From Variovorax paradoxus (GTDB lineage: Bacteria > Pseudomonadota > Gammaproteobacteria > Burkholderiales > Burkholderiaceae_C): 64,000 nucleotides of DNA. The stretch covers positions 1-64,000 of the forward strand of contig NZ_CP045644.1 of assembly GCF_009498455.1 (NCBI RefSeq). Reading direction: 5' to 3'. The notes beneath the pieces are model-generated. The model was not told where the DNA came from. It worked only from the letters and a program-made list of their open reading frames with translations, and ran no database searches. Shown here in pieces: positions 51,321 through 60,176 of this stretch. Numbering within the stretch: the stretch's first letter is position 1; every line of letters begins with the position of its first letter. A program made the translations under genes and the position numbers.

Positions 51321-53108
51321 CTACTCGAGCGGAGGCGTGGCGCTGAGCACTTCCTCGATGGTCGTCACGCCCTCGGCCACGCGCAACGCGCCGGCCAGCC
51401 GCAAGGGGCGCATGCCGTCGATCACGGCTTGGCGCCGCAGGCCCGTGAGGTTGGGCTCCTTGGTGACCTTGTCCTTGAACGGCTCGGTCACGCTCAGCAG
51501 TTCGTACAGGCCCATGCGTCCCATGTAGCCGGTCATGCGGCAATCGACGCAGCCCACCGGCTTGTAGGCGCGCACCGGGCCGGTGATCTGCCACGGCTTG
51601 ACGATGGCTTCGAGGCTCTCGCGCGTGACTGCGTCGTCGGGCTGCTTGCAGTGCGGGCACAGCGTGCGCACGAGGCGCTGCGCGAGCACGCCCAGCATCA
51701 CGGCGGTGATCAGGTACGAGGGCACGCCCAGTTCCATCATCCGCGTGATGGCGCTCGGCGCGTCGTTGGTGTGCAGCGTGCTGAACACAAGGTGGCCGGT
51801 GAGCGCGGCCTGCACGGCCATCTCGGCGGTGGCGAGGTCGCGGATTTCGCCGACCATGATGATGTCCGGGTCCTGCCGCATCAGCGCGCGCAGGCCTTCG
51901 GTGAAACCGAAGTCCAGCTGCGGCTGCACCTGTGTCTGGTTGAACGACGGCTCGATCATTTCGATCGGGTCTTCGACCGTGCTCACGTTGACCTCTTCGG
52001 TCGCCACGCGCTTGAGCGTGGAATACAGCGTGGTGGTCTTGCCCGAGCCGGTGGGCCCGGTCACCAGGATGATGCCGTTGGGCCGCGTGACCAGCTGCTC
52101 CCAGCGCTGCGCATCGTGCTGCGCGAAGCCGAGTGCGTCGAGGTCTTTCACCGCGGTGTCGGGGTCGAAGATCCGCATCACCATCTTCTCGCCGAAGGCG
52201 GTCGGCAAGGTCGACAGGCGCATTTCGACTTCGTCGCCGCGCATGTTGCGCGTCTTGATGCGGCCGTCGAGCGGGCGGCGCTTTTCGACCACGTCCATGC
52301 GGCCCAGCAGCTTGATGCGCGCGACCATCGCGTTCATCACGCCCATGGGCATCTGGTAGGCGGGGTGCAGGATGCCGTCGATGCGAAAACGGATCACGCC
52401 CTGCTCGCGGCGCGGCTCCAGGTGGATGTCGCTGGCGCGCTGGTCGAAGGCGTACTGCCACAGCCAGTCGACCACCTGCACCACGCTCTGGTCATTCGCG
52501 TCGAGCTGCTTGGTGCTCTTGCCGAGTTCGACCAGTTGCTCGAAGCTCGCGCCGCCGGTGTTGCCGCCGGCCTTCTGCGCGGCGCGCACCGACTTGGCGA
52601 GCGCAAAGAACTCGGCCGTGTAGCGCTGGATGTCCGACGGGTTGGCCACCACGCGGCGCACGGTGCGCTTCGACTGGCGCTCGACCTCGGCGATCCAGTC
52701 GGTGAGGAACGGCTCGGCCGTGGCCACCACCACCTCGTTCGGCAGCACCTGCACCGGCAGCACCTTGTGGCGCTCGGCGTACCCGGCGCTCATGGTGTCG
52801 GCCACCTTGCCCACGTCGACCTTGAGCGGATCGATGCGCAGATAAGCCAGGCCGGCGCGACCGGCGAGCCATTGCGTGAGCGCTTCGAGGTCGAGCGGCT
52901 TGCCGTCGGCCTCGCGCGTCATGGCGACATTGGCCAGGCGCACCAGCGGCGCCTGCCGGCTCTCGGCCTGGGCGCAGCGCGCGATGGTGCGCTTGGCCTC
53001 CATCGGCGAGATCACGCCGTCGGTGGCGAGCCATTCGATCAGGCGACGCAGGTCGAGCGGACCTTCGTGGCGGGCAGCGGCGGAGGCGGCGGCGGGTACA
53101 GCGCTCAT
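51321..53108 (-). CDS. GspE/PilB-family secretion ATPase (second copy, orphan)
   Basis: 595-residue type II/IV secretion ATPase distinct from PilB at 4439. The N-terminal part (about 1-190) has LRRLIEWLATDGVISPMEAK and an MshEN-like domain. The ATPase core holds SDIHLEPRREQG, Walker A GPTGSGKTTTLYST, STVEDPIEM, DPDIIMVGEIRD, TGHLVFSTLHTNDAP and the Cys pairs CPHC and CVDC. No PilC/GspF or pilin genes are next to it. It follows the spermidine-synthase-like gene by 17 bp. May power a second secretion or pilus apparatus encoded elsewhere. Confidence 0.92.
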   Translation of the reverse strand: MSAVPAAASAAARHEGPLDLRRLIEWLATDGVISPMEAKRTIARCAQAESRQAPLVRLANVAMTREADGKPLDLEALTQWLAGRAGLAYLRIDPLKVDVGKVADTMSAGYAERHKVLPVQVLPNEVVVATAEPFLTDWIAEVERQSKRTVRRVVANPSDIQRYTAEFFALAKSVRAAQKAGGNTGGASFEQLVELGKSTKQLDANDQSVVQVVDWLWQYAFDQRASDIHLEPRREQGVIRFRIDGILHPAYQMPMGVMNAMVARIKLLGRMDVVEKRRPLDGRIKTRNMRGDEVEMRLSTLPTAFGEKMVMRIFDPDTAVKDLDALGFAQHDAQRWEQLVTRPNGIILVTGPTGSGKTTTLYSTLKRVATEEVNVSTVEDPIEMIEPSFNQTQVQPQLDFGFTEGLRALMRQDPDIIMVGEIRDLATAEMAVQAALTGHLVFSTLHTNDAPSAITRMMELGVPSYLITAVMLGVLAQRLVRTLCPHCKQPDDAVTRESLEAIVKPWQITGPVRAYKPVGCVDCRMTGYMGRMGLYELLSVTEPFKDKVTKEPNLTGLRRQAVIDGMRPLRLAGALRVAEGVTTIEEVLSATPPLE

Positions 53109-53125
53109 GAACCGGGGTCAGGTGA

Positions 53126-53908
53126 TCAGGTGGAAAGGGAAAGCGTCATCGGCTTGAACACCCGCAGCCACTTGGGCGCGGGCAGGGCCCAGCGAGTCTG
53201 GATGGTTTGGGCGCGCTCGGCAAGCACCTCGCGCTTCGGTCGCGACGGCGTGCGCTGGGCCAGCACCACCGTGTTGCCTTCGCGCGTCGGCTTGAAGGCC
53301 CACACCGCATCGGCGCCGAACGCGGCGGCGATTTTCTCGAGGCTGCGCTCGTAGCTCGACGAACGGCCGAACAGGTTGACCGTCATGCAGCCGTCTTCGG
53401 TGAGCAGCGCGCGGCAGTCGGCATAGAAGTCTTCGCTGTCGAGCACCGGCGCGGCCGCTTCGTGGTCGTACAGGTCGACCTGCAGCGCGTCGACCGTGCC
53501 CTGCCATTCGGGCTTGCGGATTTCCTCGGCCGCATCGGCGATCACGACGCGCAGCTTCAGGTCGTCGGCCGGCAGCTTGAACCAGCCACGGCAGGCCGAC
53601 ACCACCTGCGGGTTCAACTCGACCGCGGTGGTGCGCATGCGCAGCGTCTTGCGGCTGAACTTGGTGAGCGTGGCCGCGCCCAGGCCGAGCTGCATCGCGT
53701 GGCGGTTGCCCACGCCCTTGCTGTCGACGAACAGCAGCCAGGCCATCATGCGCTGCACGTACTCGAGCTCGATCTCGAACGGCGCGTCGAGCTTCATCGA
53801 GCCCTGGACCCATTCGGTGCCCAGGTGCAGGTAGCGGATGTCGCCCCAGTCGGAAAAATTGACTTCGGGCAGGACGGGGGTTTTCTTGGAAGAAGCGGAG
53901 GAAGCCAT
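53126..53908 (-). CDS. Spermidine-synthase-like protein
   Basis: 260 residues with a class I methyltransferase/aminopropyltransferase fold. It shows IRYLHLGTEWVQGSM (the family strand), VQRMMAWLLFVD, QLGLGAATLTKF (nucleotide-binding loop) and VDALQVDLYDHEAAAP (catalytic-Asp region). The N-terminal beta domain is shortened relative to SpeE, so the true activity is uncertain. The start MASSASSKK at 53908 overlaps the upstream glycosylase stop by one base (TGATG). Confidence 0.82.
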   Translation of the reverse strand: MASSASSKKTPVLPEVNFSDWGDIRYLHLGTEWVQGSMKLDAPFEIELEYVQRMMAWLLFVDSKGVGNRHAMQLGLGAATLTKFSRKTLRMRTTAVELNPQVVSACRGWFKLPADDLKLRVVIADAAEEIRKPEWQGTVDALQVDLYDHEAAAPVLDSEDFYADCRALLTEDGCMTVNLFGRSSSYERSLEKIAAAFGADAVWAFKPTREGNTVVLAQRTPSRPKREVLAERAQTIQTRWALPAPKWLRVFKPMTLSLST

Positions 53909-54450
53909 CAGAGAAGGTGGTGAGCGACGAAGACCTCGCGCCAGGCCGCGAGCTTGCGCTCGAAGGACCATGACGCGTTGGCGGGGCTGGTGGATGGCAA
54001 TGAATAAACCGGCACCCCGAGGGTGCGCGTGTGGCGTGCGTGCTTGAAGCTCTCGCCACCGTTATGGGCGATGGCCGCGAGCTTCGGCAGCCGCAGGCCG
54101 GCGATGTCGTTCACGACCGGCGAGCGGATCGCCGTGTCGAGGCTGCCTTCGCGCTCGCAGGCGCCGTACACGTCCCACACGCCGAGGCCGCGATCGAGCA
54201 GCCATGCGCAGCGCGCGCGGTAGCTGTCGGCGCCTGGAAGCGCAGGGTCGGGCCAGAGGGCTTGCAAGATCTTCCAGAACTGATTTTGGGGATGCGCATA
54301 GTACTGCTGCTGCGTGAGCGACTTCACGCCCGGGAAGCTGCCGAGGATGAGCACACGTGTGTTCGGCGAGACCAGGGGCGCAAGGCCGGTCAGCACCGTG
54401 CCGGCAACGGACGCAGCAACGGTCGGGGACGGGGCGGCGGTCGGTTTCAT
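53908..54450 (-). CDS. Hypoxanthine-DNA glycosylase (UDG family 6-like)
   Basis: Base-excision repair enzyme that removes deaminated adenine (hypoxanthine) from DNA. 180 residues. Family motifs visible: VLILGSFPGVKSL with QQQYYAHPQNQFWK (glycosylase pocket with the Asn) and the C-terminal LPSTSPANASWSFERKL. Start chosen as MKPTAAP at 54450; the longer open frame lacks conservation. First of a coupled trio with the spermidine-synthase-like and GspE-like genes. Confidence 0.87.
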   Translation of the reverse strand: MKPTAAPSPTVAASVAGTVLTGLAPLVSPNTRVLILGSFPGVKSLTQQQYYAHPQNQFWKILQALWPDPALPGADSYRARCAWLLDRGLGVWDVYGACEREGSLDTAIRSPVVNDIAGLRLPKLAAIAHNGGESFKHARHTRTLGVPVYSLPSTSPANASWSFERKLAAWREVFVAHHLL

Positions 54451-54498
54451 GGGCGGTATCTTGGCATTGCGACACGGTGTGCAGGAACGCCCATGAAA

Positions 54499-54517
54499 AA
54501 ACCCGCCGAAGCGGGTT
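54499..54517 (-). terminator. Rho-independent terminator after the LEA-like gene
   Basis: Stem AACCCGC/GCGGGTT with a four-base loop, followed on the minus strand by a run of Ts. It lies just past the stop of the 54556-55041 gene and before the glycosylase gene. Confidence 0.75.
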
Positions 54518-54555
54518 CTTTCTTCAAACACGGGCCGAAGCCCGGTGCGTGAAAT

Positions 54556-55041
54556 TTACGGCTTCTTGGCCGCGTCGTGCTCGGCCGTGCCCGGCACCTT
54601 CTCGCCGATCGCCTTGCCGGTGCTGCGCATGCCGTCGGCCGTCTTGTGGCCGGCGTTTTCAACCGCGTCGCCGGTCTTCGCAGCCACGTTCTTGGTGGCG
54701 GTGGTCGCCTTTTTGGTGGTGTTCTTCGTTGCGTTCCAGGCCTTCTTGGTGCCGCGCTCGGTGGCGTTGGCTGCCTTCTTGGTGCCGCTCTTGGTGGCAT
54801 CCCAGGCCTTCTCAGCGCCGTTTTCGGTGGCGTTCACGGCCTTCTTGGTCGTGCTCTTGGTGGCGTCCCAGGCCTTCTCGGTACCGCGTGCGGTCGCGTC
54901 GACGGCGTCCTTGCCGGCTTCCTTCACCTTCTCGGTGGTCGTGGGCTCGGCCGCGGTGGTCTGCGCAACGGCCGACACACCGATGGAGGCCAGCGCCAGG
55001 GCCAGCGCGACGGGCAGGGTGCGAACAAAAGATGTGGTCAT
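54556..55041 (-). CDS. Secreted Lys/Ala-rich repeat protein, LEA-like
   Basis: 161 residues with a signal peptide (about 1-27, GVSAVAQ). The mature protein is dominated by three consecutive repeats of about 22 residues of the type GTEKAWDATKSTTKKAVNAT, where WDATKS and KKAxNATE recur. No cysteines, few hydrophobics: an amphipathic, probably disordered helix former. This resembles group 3 LEA proteins (11-residue helical repeats) or histone-H1-like tails. With a signal peptide it would act in the periplasm, possibly in stress or desiccation tolerance. Ends with its own terminator. Confidence 0.8.
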   Translation of the reverse strand: MTTSFVRTLPVALALALASIGVSAVAQTTAAEPTTTEKVKEAGKDAVDATARGTEKAWDATKSTTKKAVNATENGAEKAWDATKSGTKKAANATERGTKKAWNATKNTTKKATTATKNVAAKTGDAVENAGHKTADGMRSTGKAIGEKVPGTAEHDAAKKP

Positions 55042-55172
55042 GAAAGACTCCTTTTTTGAGTGAACTAGCGGAGTGACGACAGTGCCACTGAGCAACCAAC
55101 GCCACTTCGAACTTCAAGGATGACATCAAAACCAGCCTCGCAGCCTGCGCTGGCGCAACTCGGGAACTTGAC

Positions 55173-56033
55173 CTACGCGGCGGGCGGACGCCCCTCCGAC
55201 ACGTTCAGCAGACTTTGGAGCTTCGGCAGGGCCGCGACCGCATTGCGCGTGGTGTTTTCGGCCAGCGACGCGATGTCGATGCCCCGCAATTGCGCGACCA
55301 CTTCGGCGATGCGCGGCAGTTCGCCGGGTTCGTTGCGGCCCTGCGCTTCGCCCGCATCGCGCTGCGCCTGCGTGCGGTAGAGCCAGTGCGGCTGGATGTC
55401 GGGCGCATCGGTTTCCATGACCAATGCGTCCATCGGCAGCGTGGATGCAAGGCGGCGCAGCTGCAGCGCGCGCTCGAAGGTCACGGCACCGCCGAAACCC
55501 AGCTTGAGCCCGAGTTCGATGCAGGCGTTGGCCTGCTGCTCACTGCCATTGAATGCGTGCGCGATGCCATGCCACGGCCGACCGCCCGCGGTCTGCCGCA
55601 AATGCTTGAGCACCTTGTCGACCGAGCGCCGCACATGGATGAGCACGGGCAGCCCATGCTTGCGTGCCAGTTGCAACTGAGTGTGAAAGAAGCGTTCCTG
55701 TTTATCGGCGTCCAGGCCTTCGACGAAGTAGTCGAGCCCGATCTCGCCGACCGCCACCAGGCGCGGATCGTCGCGGCGTGCGTGCAGTTCGGCGTCGAGC
55801 GTCTGCAGGTCGGCGTCGCTCGCCTCGCCCGTGCACAGCGGGTGGATGCCCAGCGCGTAGGCGTCGCCCTGCGTGTGCGCCAGCTCGCGCACGGTGGCAA
55901 AGTTGAAGGCGGCCACGGCCGGAATGACGCACAGCACCACGCCCCGCTCGGCGGCGCGGGCGCGGATCGTGGGCATCTCCGCACCGAATTCGGGCGCATC
56001 CAGGTGACAGTGGGTATCGACAAACGCAGCCAT
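55173..56033 (-). CDS. tatD: TatD-family metal-dependent hydrolase
   Basis: 286 residues, TIM-barrel amidohydrolase with DNase activity in characterised members. Metal-binding FVDTHCHLDAPEF at the start, ALGIHPLCTG, VGEIGLDYFVEG (Glu/Asp), LPVLIHVRRSVDK, HAFNGSEQQA and ETDAPDIQPHW. Start MAAFVDTHCH at 56033 rather than the longer open frame. Divergent from the protease gene. Confidence 0.92.
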   Translation of the reverse strand: MAAFVDTHCHLDAPEFGAEMPTIRARAAERGVVLCVIPAVAAFNFATVRELAHTQGDAYALGIHPLCTGEASDADLQTLDAELHARRDDPRLVAVGEIGLDYFVEGLDADKQERFFHTQLQLARKHGLPVLIHVRRSVDKVLKHLRQTAGGRPWHGIAHAFNGSEQQANACIELGLKLGFGGAVTFERALQLRRLASTLPMDALVMETDAPDIQPHWLYRTQAQRDAGEAQGRNEPGELPRIAEVVAQLRGIDIASLAENTTRNAVAALPKLQSLLNVSEGRPPAA

Positions 56034-56121
56034 CGCGCCATGATGCCCGAAGGGATGCACAGGCGCGGAAAGCGTGCTACTGTGAACTCCTTCACGCGTC
56101 TTTTTTGCCGGAGGTGCTCCG

Positions 56122-57120
56122 ATGCGCAGGCCCGCTTTCTACAGCCGCTCGCCCCGCACGCTGCCACCGGCCGCAGAACCGGCGGCCGGGTCGCCGGCGG
56201 ATGCCGCAGCTGTGGCCGGGGCCGTGCAAGCCACACCACCGCCGCCACGCGCACGCTGGCAGCCCGGGCGCCGCGCCTTCGCGCTGCTCACCGTCAGCTG
56301 CATCGCCATCGCCGCCGGCGGCGCCTACTGGGCACCGCGCCAAGGCGGCAAGGCGCTCACGCAAAAAGACATCGACGCCGCCGTGCTGCGCACGCTGCAG
56401 ACCAACACCCTCCCCTCGCCCGCCGCCAAGGCCGCCGACATCGTGCGGCCCTCCGTGGTGCGCGTGGTCGGCTACGGCCCCGAAAAGGCCACGCCCGAAG
56501 CCAAGACCCAGAAGCGCGGCCGCAACATGGCCAAGGGCAAGCCGCCCGAGGCGCCGCTCGACGGTGCCGCGCCCGGCGAAGTCGAGCGCGGCGTGGGCAC
56601 GGGCGTGGTGATCGTCGACAAGGGCGTGATCCTCACCAACCTGCACGTGGTCGCCGGCGCCGAGAAGATCAAGGTCACCTTTGCCGACGGCCTCGAAGCC
56701 ACCGCCGTCATCACCGGCGTGCAGCCCGAGAACGACCTCGCGGTGCTGCAGGCGCAGAAGATTCCCGACGACCTGATTCCCGCCGTCATGCGTTCCACCG
56801 CCGACCTGCGCTCCGGCGACCAGGTGGCCGCCGTGGGTTTTCCGTTCGGCATCGGGCCCTCGGTGTCGGCCGGCGTGGTGTCGGGCCTGAAGCGTTCCTT
56901 CCGTTCGCCCGAAGGCAAGCAGGAGCTGGGTAACCTGATCCAGTTCGACGCCGCCGCCAACCCCGGCAACTCGGGCGGGCCGCTCATCAACATGGACGGC
57001 GAGGTGCTCGGCATCGTCACCGCCATCCTCAACCCGACGCAGCAGCGCACCTTCATCGGCATCGGCTTCGCGGTGCCGATCGAGAACGCCGCCTCCGCGG
57101 CCGGCTCACCGCCTTTCTGA
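56122..57120 (+). CDS. Membrane-anchored trypsin-like (DegP/HtrA-type) protease without PDZ
   Basis: 332 residues. An N-terminal proline-rich cytoplasmic stretch, one membrane helix (about 52-70, FALLTVSCIAIAAGGAYWA), then a trypsin-like domain with His in LTNLHVVAGAE, Asp in PENDLAVLQ and Ser in NPGNSGGPL. No PDZ domain follows. The MoxR gene starts 20 bp later, so this protease probably belongs to the same operon and may act on envelope proteins handled by that module. Confidence 0.88.
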   Translation: MRRPAFYSRSPRTLPPAAEPAAGSPADAAAVAGAVQATPPPPRARWQPGRRAFALLTVSCIAIAAGGAYWAPRQGGKALTQKDIDAAVLRTLQTNTLPSPAAKAADIVRPSVVRVVGYGPEKATPEAKTQKRGRNMAKGKPPEAPLDGAAPGEVERGVGTGVVIVDKGVILTNLHVVAGAEKIKVTFADGLEATAVITGVQPENDLAVLQAQKIPDDLIPAVMRSTADLRSGDQVAAVGFPFGIGPSVSAGVVSGLKRSFRSPEGKQELGNLIQFDAAANPGNSGGPLINMDGEVLGIVTAILNPTQQRTFIGIGFAVPIENAASAAGSPPF

Positions 57121-57140
57121 TTTCCTCGAAAGCCCTTCGC

Positions 57141-58166
57141 ATGAGCACAGAAAACCCGACCTCCGCCACATTCACCACGGCCCCCGCCACCGCCGAGCTG
57201 ATGGAGCAGATCCTCTACGAGGTGAAGCGCGTGGTCGTGGGGCAGGACCGCTTTCTCGAGCGCGTGATGGTCGCGATGCTCGCCGGCGGCCACCTGCTGG
57301 TCGAGGGCGTGCCGGGGCTGGCCAAGACGCTCACCATCAAGACGCTGGCCGACACCGTGCGCGGCCAGTTCAAGCGCATCCAGTTCACGCCCGACCTGGT
57401 GCCGGCCGACCTCGTGGGCACGCGCATCTACAACCAGAAGACGGGCGAGTTCAGCACCTCGCTGGGTCCGGTGTTCGCCAACCTGCTGCTGGCCGACGAA
57501 ATCAACCGCGCGCCGGCCAAGGTGCAGAGCGCGCTGCTCGAAGTGATGCAGGAGCGCCAGGTCACCATCGCCGGCGAAACGCACAAGGTGCCGCGCCCCT
57601 TTCTCGTGATGGCCACGCAGAACCCCATCGAGACCGAGGGCACCTACCCGCTGCCCGAGGCGCAGGTCGACCGCTTCATGATGAAGGTGATGGTCGACTA
57701 CCCGAGCGACGAGGAAGAGTTCGTGATCGTGCAGCGCGTGATCGGCCCGCCCGTCTCGGCCACGCCGGTCGCCACCACCGAGCAGCTGGCCGAGCTGCAG
57801 GCTGAAGCGCGGCGCGTGTACGTCGATCCCTCCCTGATCCAGTACGCCGTGAAGCTGGTGTCGGCCACGCGCACGCCCGAGAAGCACGGACTGAAAGACC
57901 TGCGCCGCTTCATCACCTTCGGCGCCAGCCCGCGCGCGAGCATCAGCCTCACCGAAGGCGCGCGCGCCCTGGCGCTGCTGCGCGGCCGCAGCTACGCGCT
58001 GCCCGAAGACATGAGCGCGCTGGTGCCCGACGTGCTGCGCCACCGCGTGACGCTGTCCTACGAAGGCCTGTCCGAAGGGCTCACGCCCGACGGGCTGATC
58101 GAGAAGATCATGAAGGCCGTCCCCGCTCCCCCTAAGCCCCTCGAACATGAAAAGCTGGTGGCGTAA
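57141..58166 (+). CDS. MoxR-family AAA+ ATPase
   Basis: 341 residues. Walker A VEGVPGLAKTLTIK, Walker B LLADEINRAPAKVQ, sensor-1 VMATQNPIETEGTYPLPEAQ and arginine-finger-type PEAQVDRFMMK. MoxR proteins are chaperone-like ATPases acting with VWA proteins. Overlaps the DUF58 gene by 20 nt. Confidence 0.94.
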   Translation: MSTENPTSATFTTAPATAELMEQILYEVKRVVVGQDRFLERVMVAMLAGGHLLVEGVPGLAKTLTIKTLADTVRGQFKRIQFTPDLVPADLVGTRIYNQKTGEFSTSLGPVFANLLLADEINRAPAKVQSALLEVMQERQVTIAGETHKVPRPFLVMATQNPIETEGTYPLPEAQVDRFMMKVMVDYPSDEEEFVIVQRVIGPPVSATPVATTEQLAELQAEARRVYVDPSLIQYAVKLVSATRTPEKHGLKDLRRFITFGASPRASISLTEGARALALLRGRSYALPEDMSALVPDVLRHRVTLSYEGLSEGLTPDGLIEKIMKAVPAPPKPLEHEKLVA

Positions 58167-59142
58167 GGCCCCCGAGGCCGCGAACGACGAACGGCTCGCG
58201 CTCGAAGCCGGCGGGGCCGAACGCGCACTGCGCCGGCTCGAATGGACCGTGATCCGCCGCCTCGACGGCCTGCTGCAGGGCGACTACCGCACGCTGATGC
58301 GCGGCAGCGGCCTCGACCTGGCCGACCTGCGCGAGTACCAGCACCACGACGACGTGCGCCACATCGACTGGAACGTCACCGCGCGGCTGCAGACGCCGCA
58401 CGTGCGCGTGTTCACCGAAGACCGCGAGATGTCCGCGTGGTTCGTGCTCGACCTGAGCCGCTCGGTCGATTTCGGCTCGGGCCTGAAGGCCAAGCGCGAG
58501 ATCTCGGCCGGCTTTGTCGGCGTGCTCGCGCGGCTGCTCACGCGGCATGGCAACCGGGTCGGCGCGCTGGTCTACGGCCGCGACCTCGAGGCCGTGATTC
58601 CGCCGCGCACCGGCCGCCGCCATGTGCTGCACCTGCTGCACGCGATGGAAAAACGCGCGAACCAGGCCGAGGCCGCGCCCACGCAAAAAGGCATGACGCG
58701 CCTGTCGGACCTGCTGACCTCCGCCGCCTCGCTCATGCCCCGCCGCTCGACCGTGTTCGTCGTGTCCGACTTTCTCAGCGAGCCCGGCTGGGAGCGCCCG
58801 CTGGGCCAGCTGGTGCAGCGGCATGAAGTGATTGCCGTGCGCCTGTTCGATCCGCTCGAGCTCGAGCTGCCCGACCTCGGCCTGGTGCCGCTGCGCGATG
58901 CCGAAACCGGCGAGCAGCTGTGGGTCGACACCCATGACGCGGGGTTCCGCAAACGCTTTGCGCGGCTGGCCGCCGAGCGCGAAACCACGCTGCGCGAGAC
59001 GCTGGCCCGGGCCGGCGTCGACGCCCTCGAACTCTCGACCAGCGACGACCTGGTCGAAGCCATCGTGCGATTCGCGGACCTGCGCAAGCGCCGGGTCCGC
59101 GGGGTTGCGGCGGGTGGCGGGAAGGCGATGGTGGCGGCATGA
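58147..59142 (+). CDS. DUF58 domain protein
   Basis: 331 residues. The DUF58 signature is visible: GDYRTLMRGSGLDLADLREY and DVRHIDWNVTARLQTP, with a VWA-like core (VLDLSRSVDFGSG, MIDAS-like). Widely found between MoxR and VWA genes. Function unknown but always tied to the MoxR ATPase. Its stop overlaps the next start by ATGA. Confidence 0.92.
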   Translation: MKSWWRKAPEAANDERLALEAGGAERALRRLEWTVIRRLDGLLQGDYRTLMRGSGLDLADLREYQHHDDVRHIDWNVTARLQTPHVRVFTEDREMSAWFVLDLSRSVDFGSGLKAKREISAGFVGVLARLLTRHGNRVGALVYGRDLEAVIPPRTGRRHVLHLLHAMEKRANQAEAAPTQKGMTRLSDLLTSAASLMPRRSTVFVVSDFLSEPGWERPLGQLVQRHEVIAVRLFDPLELELPDLGLVPLRDAETGEQLWVDTHDAGFRKRFARLAAERETTLRETLARAGVDALELSTSDDLVEAIVRFADLRKRRVRGVAAGGGKAMVAA

Positions 59143-60176
59143 CATTCCTCTGGCCTCAATTCCTCTGGCTGCTGGCGGCGTTGCCGCTGCTGGTGCTGCT
59201 GTATGTCTGGCTGATCCGCCGCAAGAAGAAGATGGCGGTGCGCTACGCGAGCCTGTCGATCGTGCGCGAGGCCATGGGCCCGGGCCAGAGCCTGCGGCGC
59301 CACATTCCGCCGCTGCTGTTCCTGGTGGCGATGGCCGCGATGCTCGTGGCGGCGGCACGGCCGATGGCGGTGGTGGTGCTGCCGTCGAACCAGCAGACCA
59401 TCATCCTGGCGATGGACGTGTCGGGCAGCATGCGCGCGGCCGACGTGCTGCCCAACCGGCTGGTGGCGGCGCAGGAGGCGGCCAAGAGCTTCATCAAGGA
59501 CCTGCCGCGCCACGTGAAGGTGGGCATCGTCGCCTTCGCGGGCAGCGCGCAGGTGGCGCAGCTGCCCACCACCAACCACGACGACCTCGTGACGGCCATC
59601 GACAGCTTCCAGCTGCAGCGCGCCACGGCCACCGGCAACGCCATCGTGGTGTCGCTGGCCACGCTGTTCCCCGACGCGGGCATCGACATCTCGCAGTTCA
59701 GCGCGCCGAGCCGCCAGCGCGGCATCGCGATCGACCAGAACGAGAAGCAGCTCAAGGAGTTCACGCCCGTGGCGCCCGGCTCGTTCACGTCGGCCGCCGT
59801 CATCATGCTGACCGACGGCCAGCGCACCACCGGCGTCGATCCGCTCGATGCCGCCAAGGCCGCGGCCGACCGCGGCGTGCGCATCTATACGGTGGGCGTG
59901 GGCACGGTCGACGGCGAAACCATCGGCTTCGAAGGCTGGTCGATGCGCGTGCGGCTCGACGAAGACACGCTCAAGGCCATCGCCAACAAGACCAGCGCCG
60001 AGTACTTCTACGCCGGCACCGCGAGCGACCTGAAGAAGGTCTACGAAACGCTGAGCTCCAAGCTCACTGTCGAGAAGAAGGAGACCGAGGTGTCGGCGCT
60101 GTTTGCGCTGGCCGCCGCGGTGCTCACGCTGCTGTCGGCGGGGCTGTCGCTGCTCTGGTTCAACCGGATTCTCTAG
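59139..60176 (+). CDS. VWA-domain membrane protein, BatA-like
   Basis: 345 residues. Two N-terminal helices (LWLLAALPLLVLLYVWLI; PPLLFLVAMAAMLVAAARPM), a von Willebrand A domain with MIDAS motif AMDVSGSMRAAD and MLTDGQRTTG, and one C-terminal helix (LAAAVLTLLSAGLSLLWF). Expected to sit in the membrane with the VWA domain outside and to be remodelled by the MoxR ATPase. The 3' end overlaps the convergent TetR gene by 17 nt. Confidence 0.93.
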   Translation: MTFLWPQFLWLLAALPLLVLLYVWLIRRKKKMAVRYASLSIVREAMGPGQSLRRHIPPLLFLVAMAAMLVAAARPMAVVVLPSNQQTIILAMDVSGSMRAADVLPNRLVAAQEAAKSFIKDLPRHVKVGIVAFAGSAQVAQLPTTNHDDLVTAIDSFQLQRATATGNAIVVSLATLFPDAGIDISQFSAPSRQRGIAIDQNEKQLKEFTPVAPGSFTSAAVIMLTDGQRTTGVDPLDAAKAAADRGVRIYTVGVGTVDGETIGFEGWSMRVRLDEDTLKAIANKTSAEYFYAGTASDLKKVYETLSSKLTVEKKETEVSALFALAAAVLTLLSAGLSLLWFNRIL

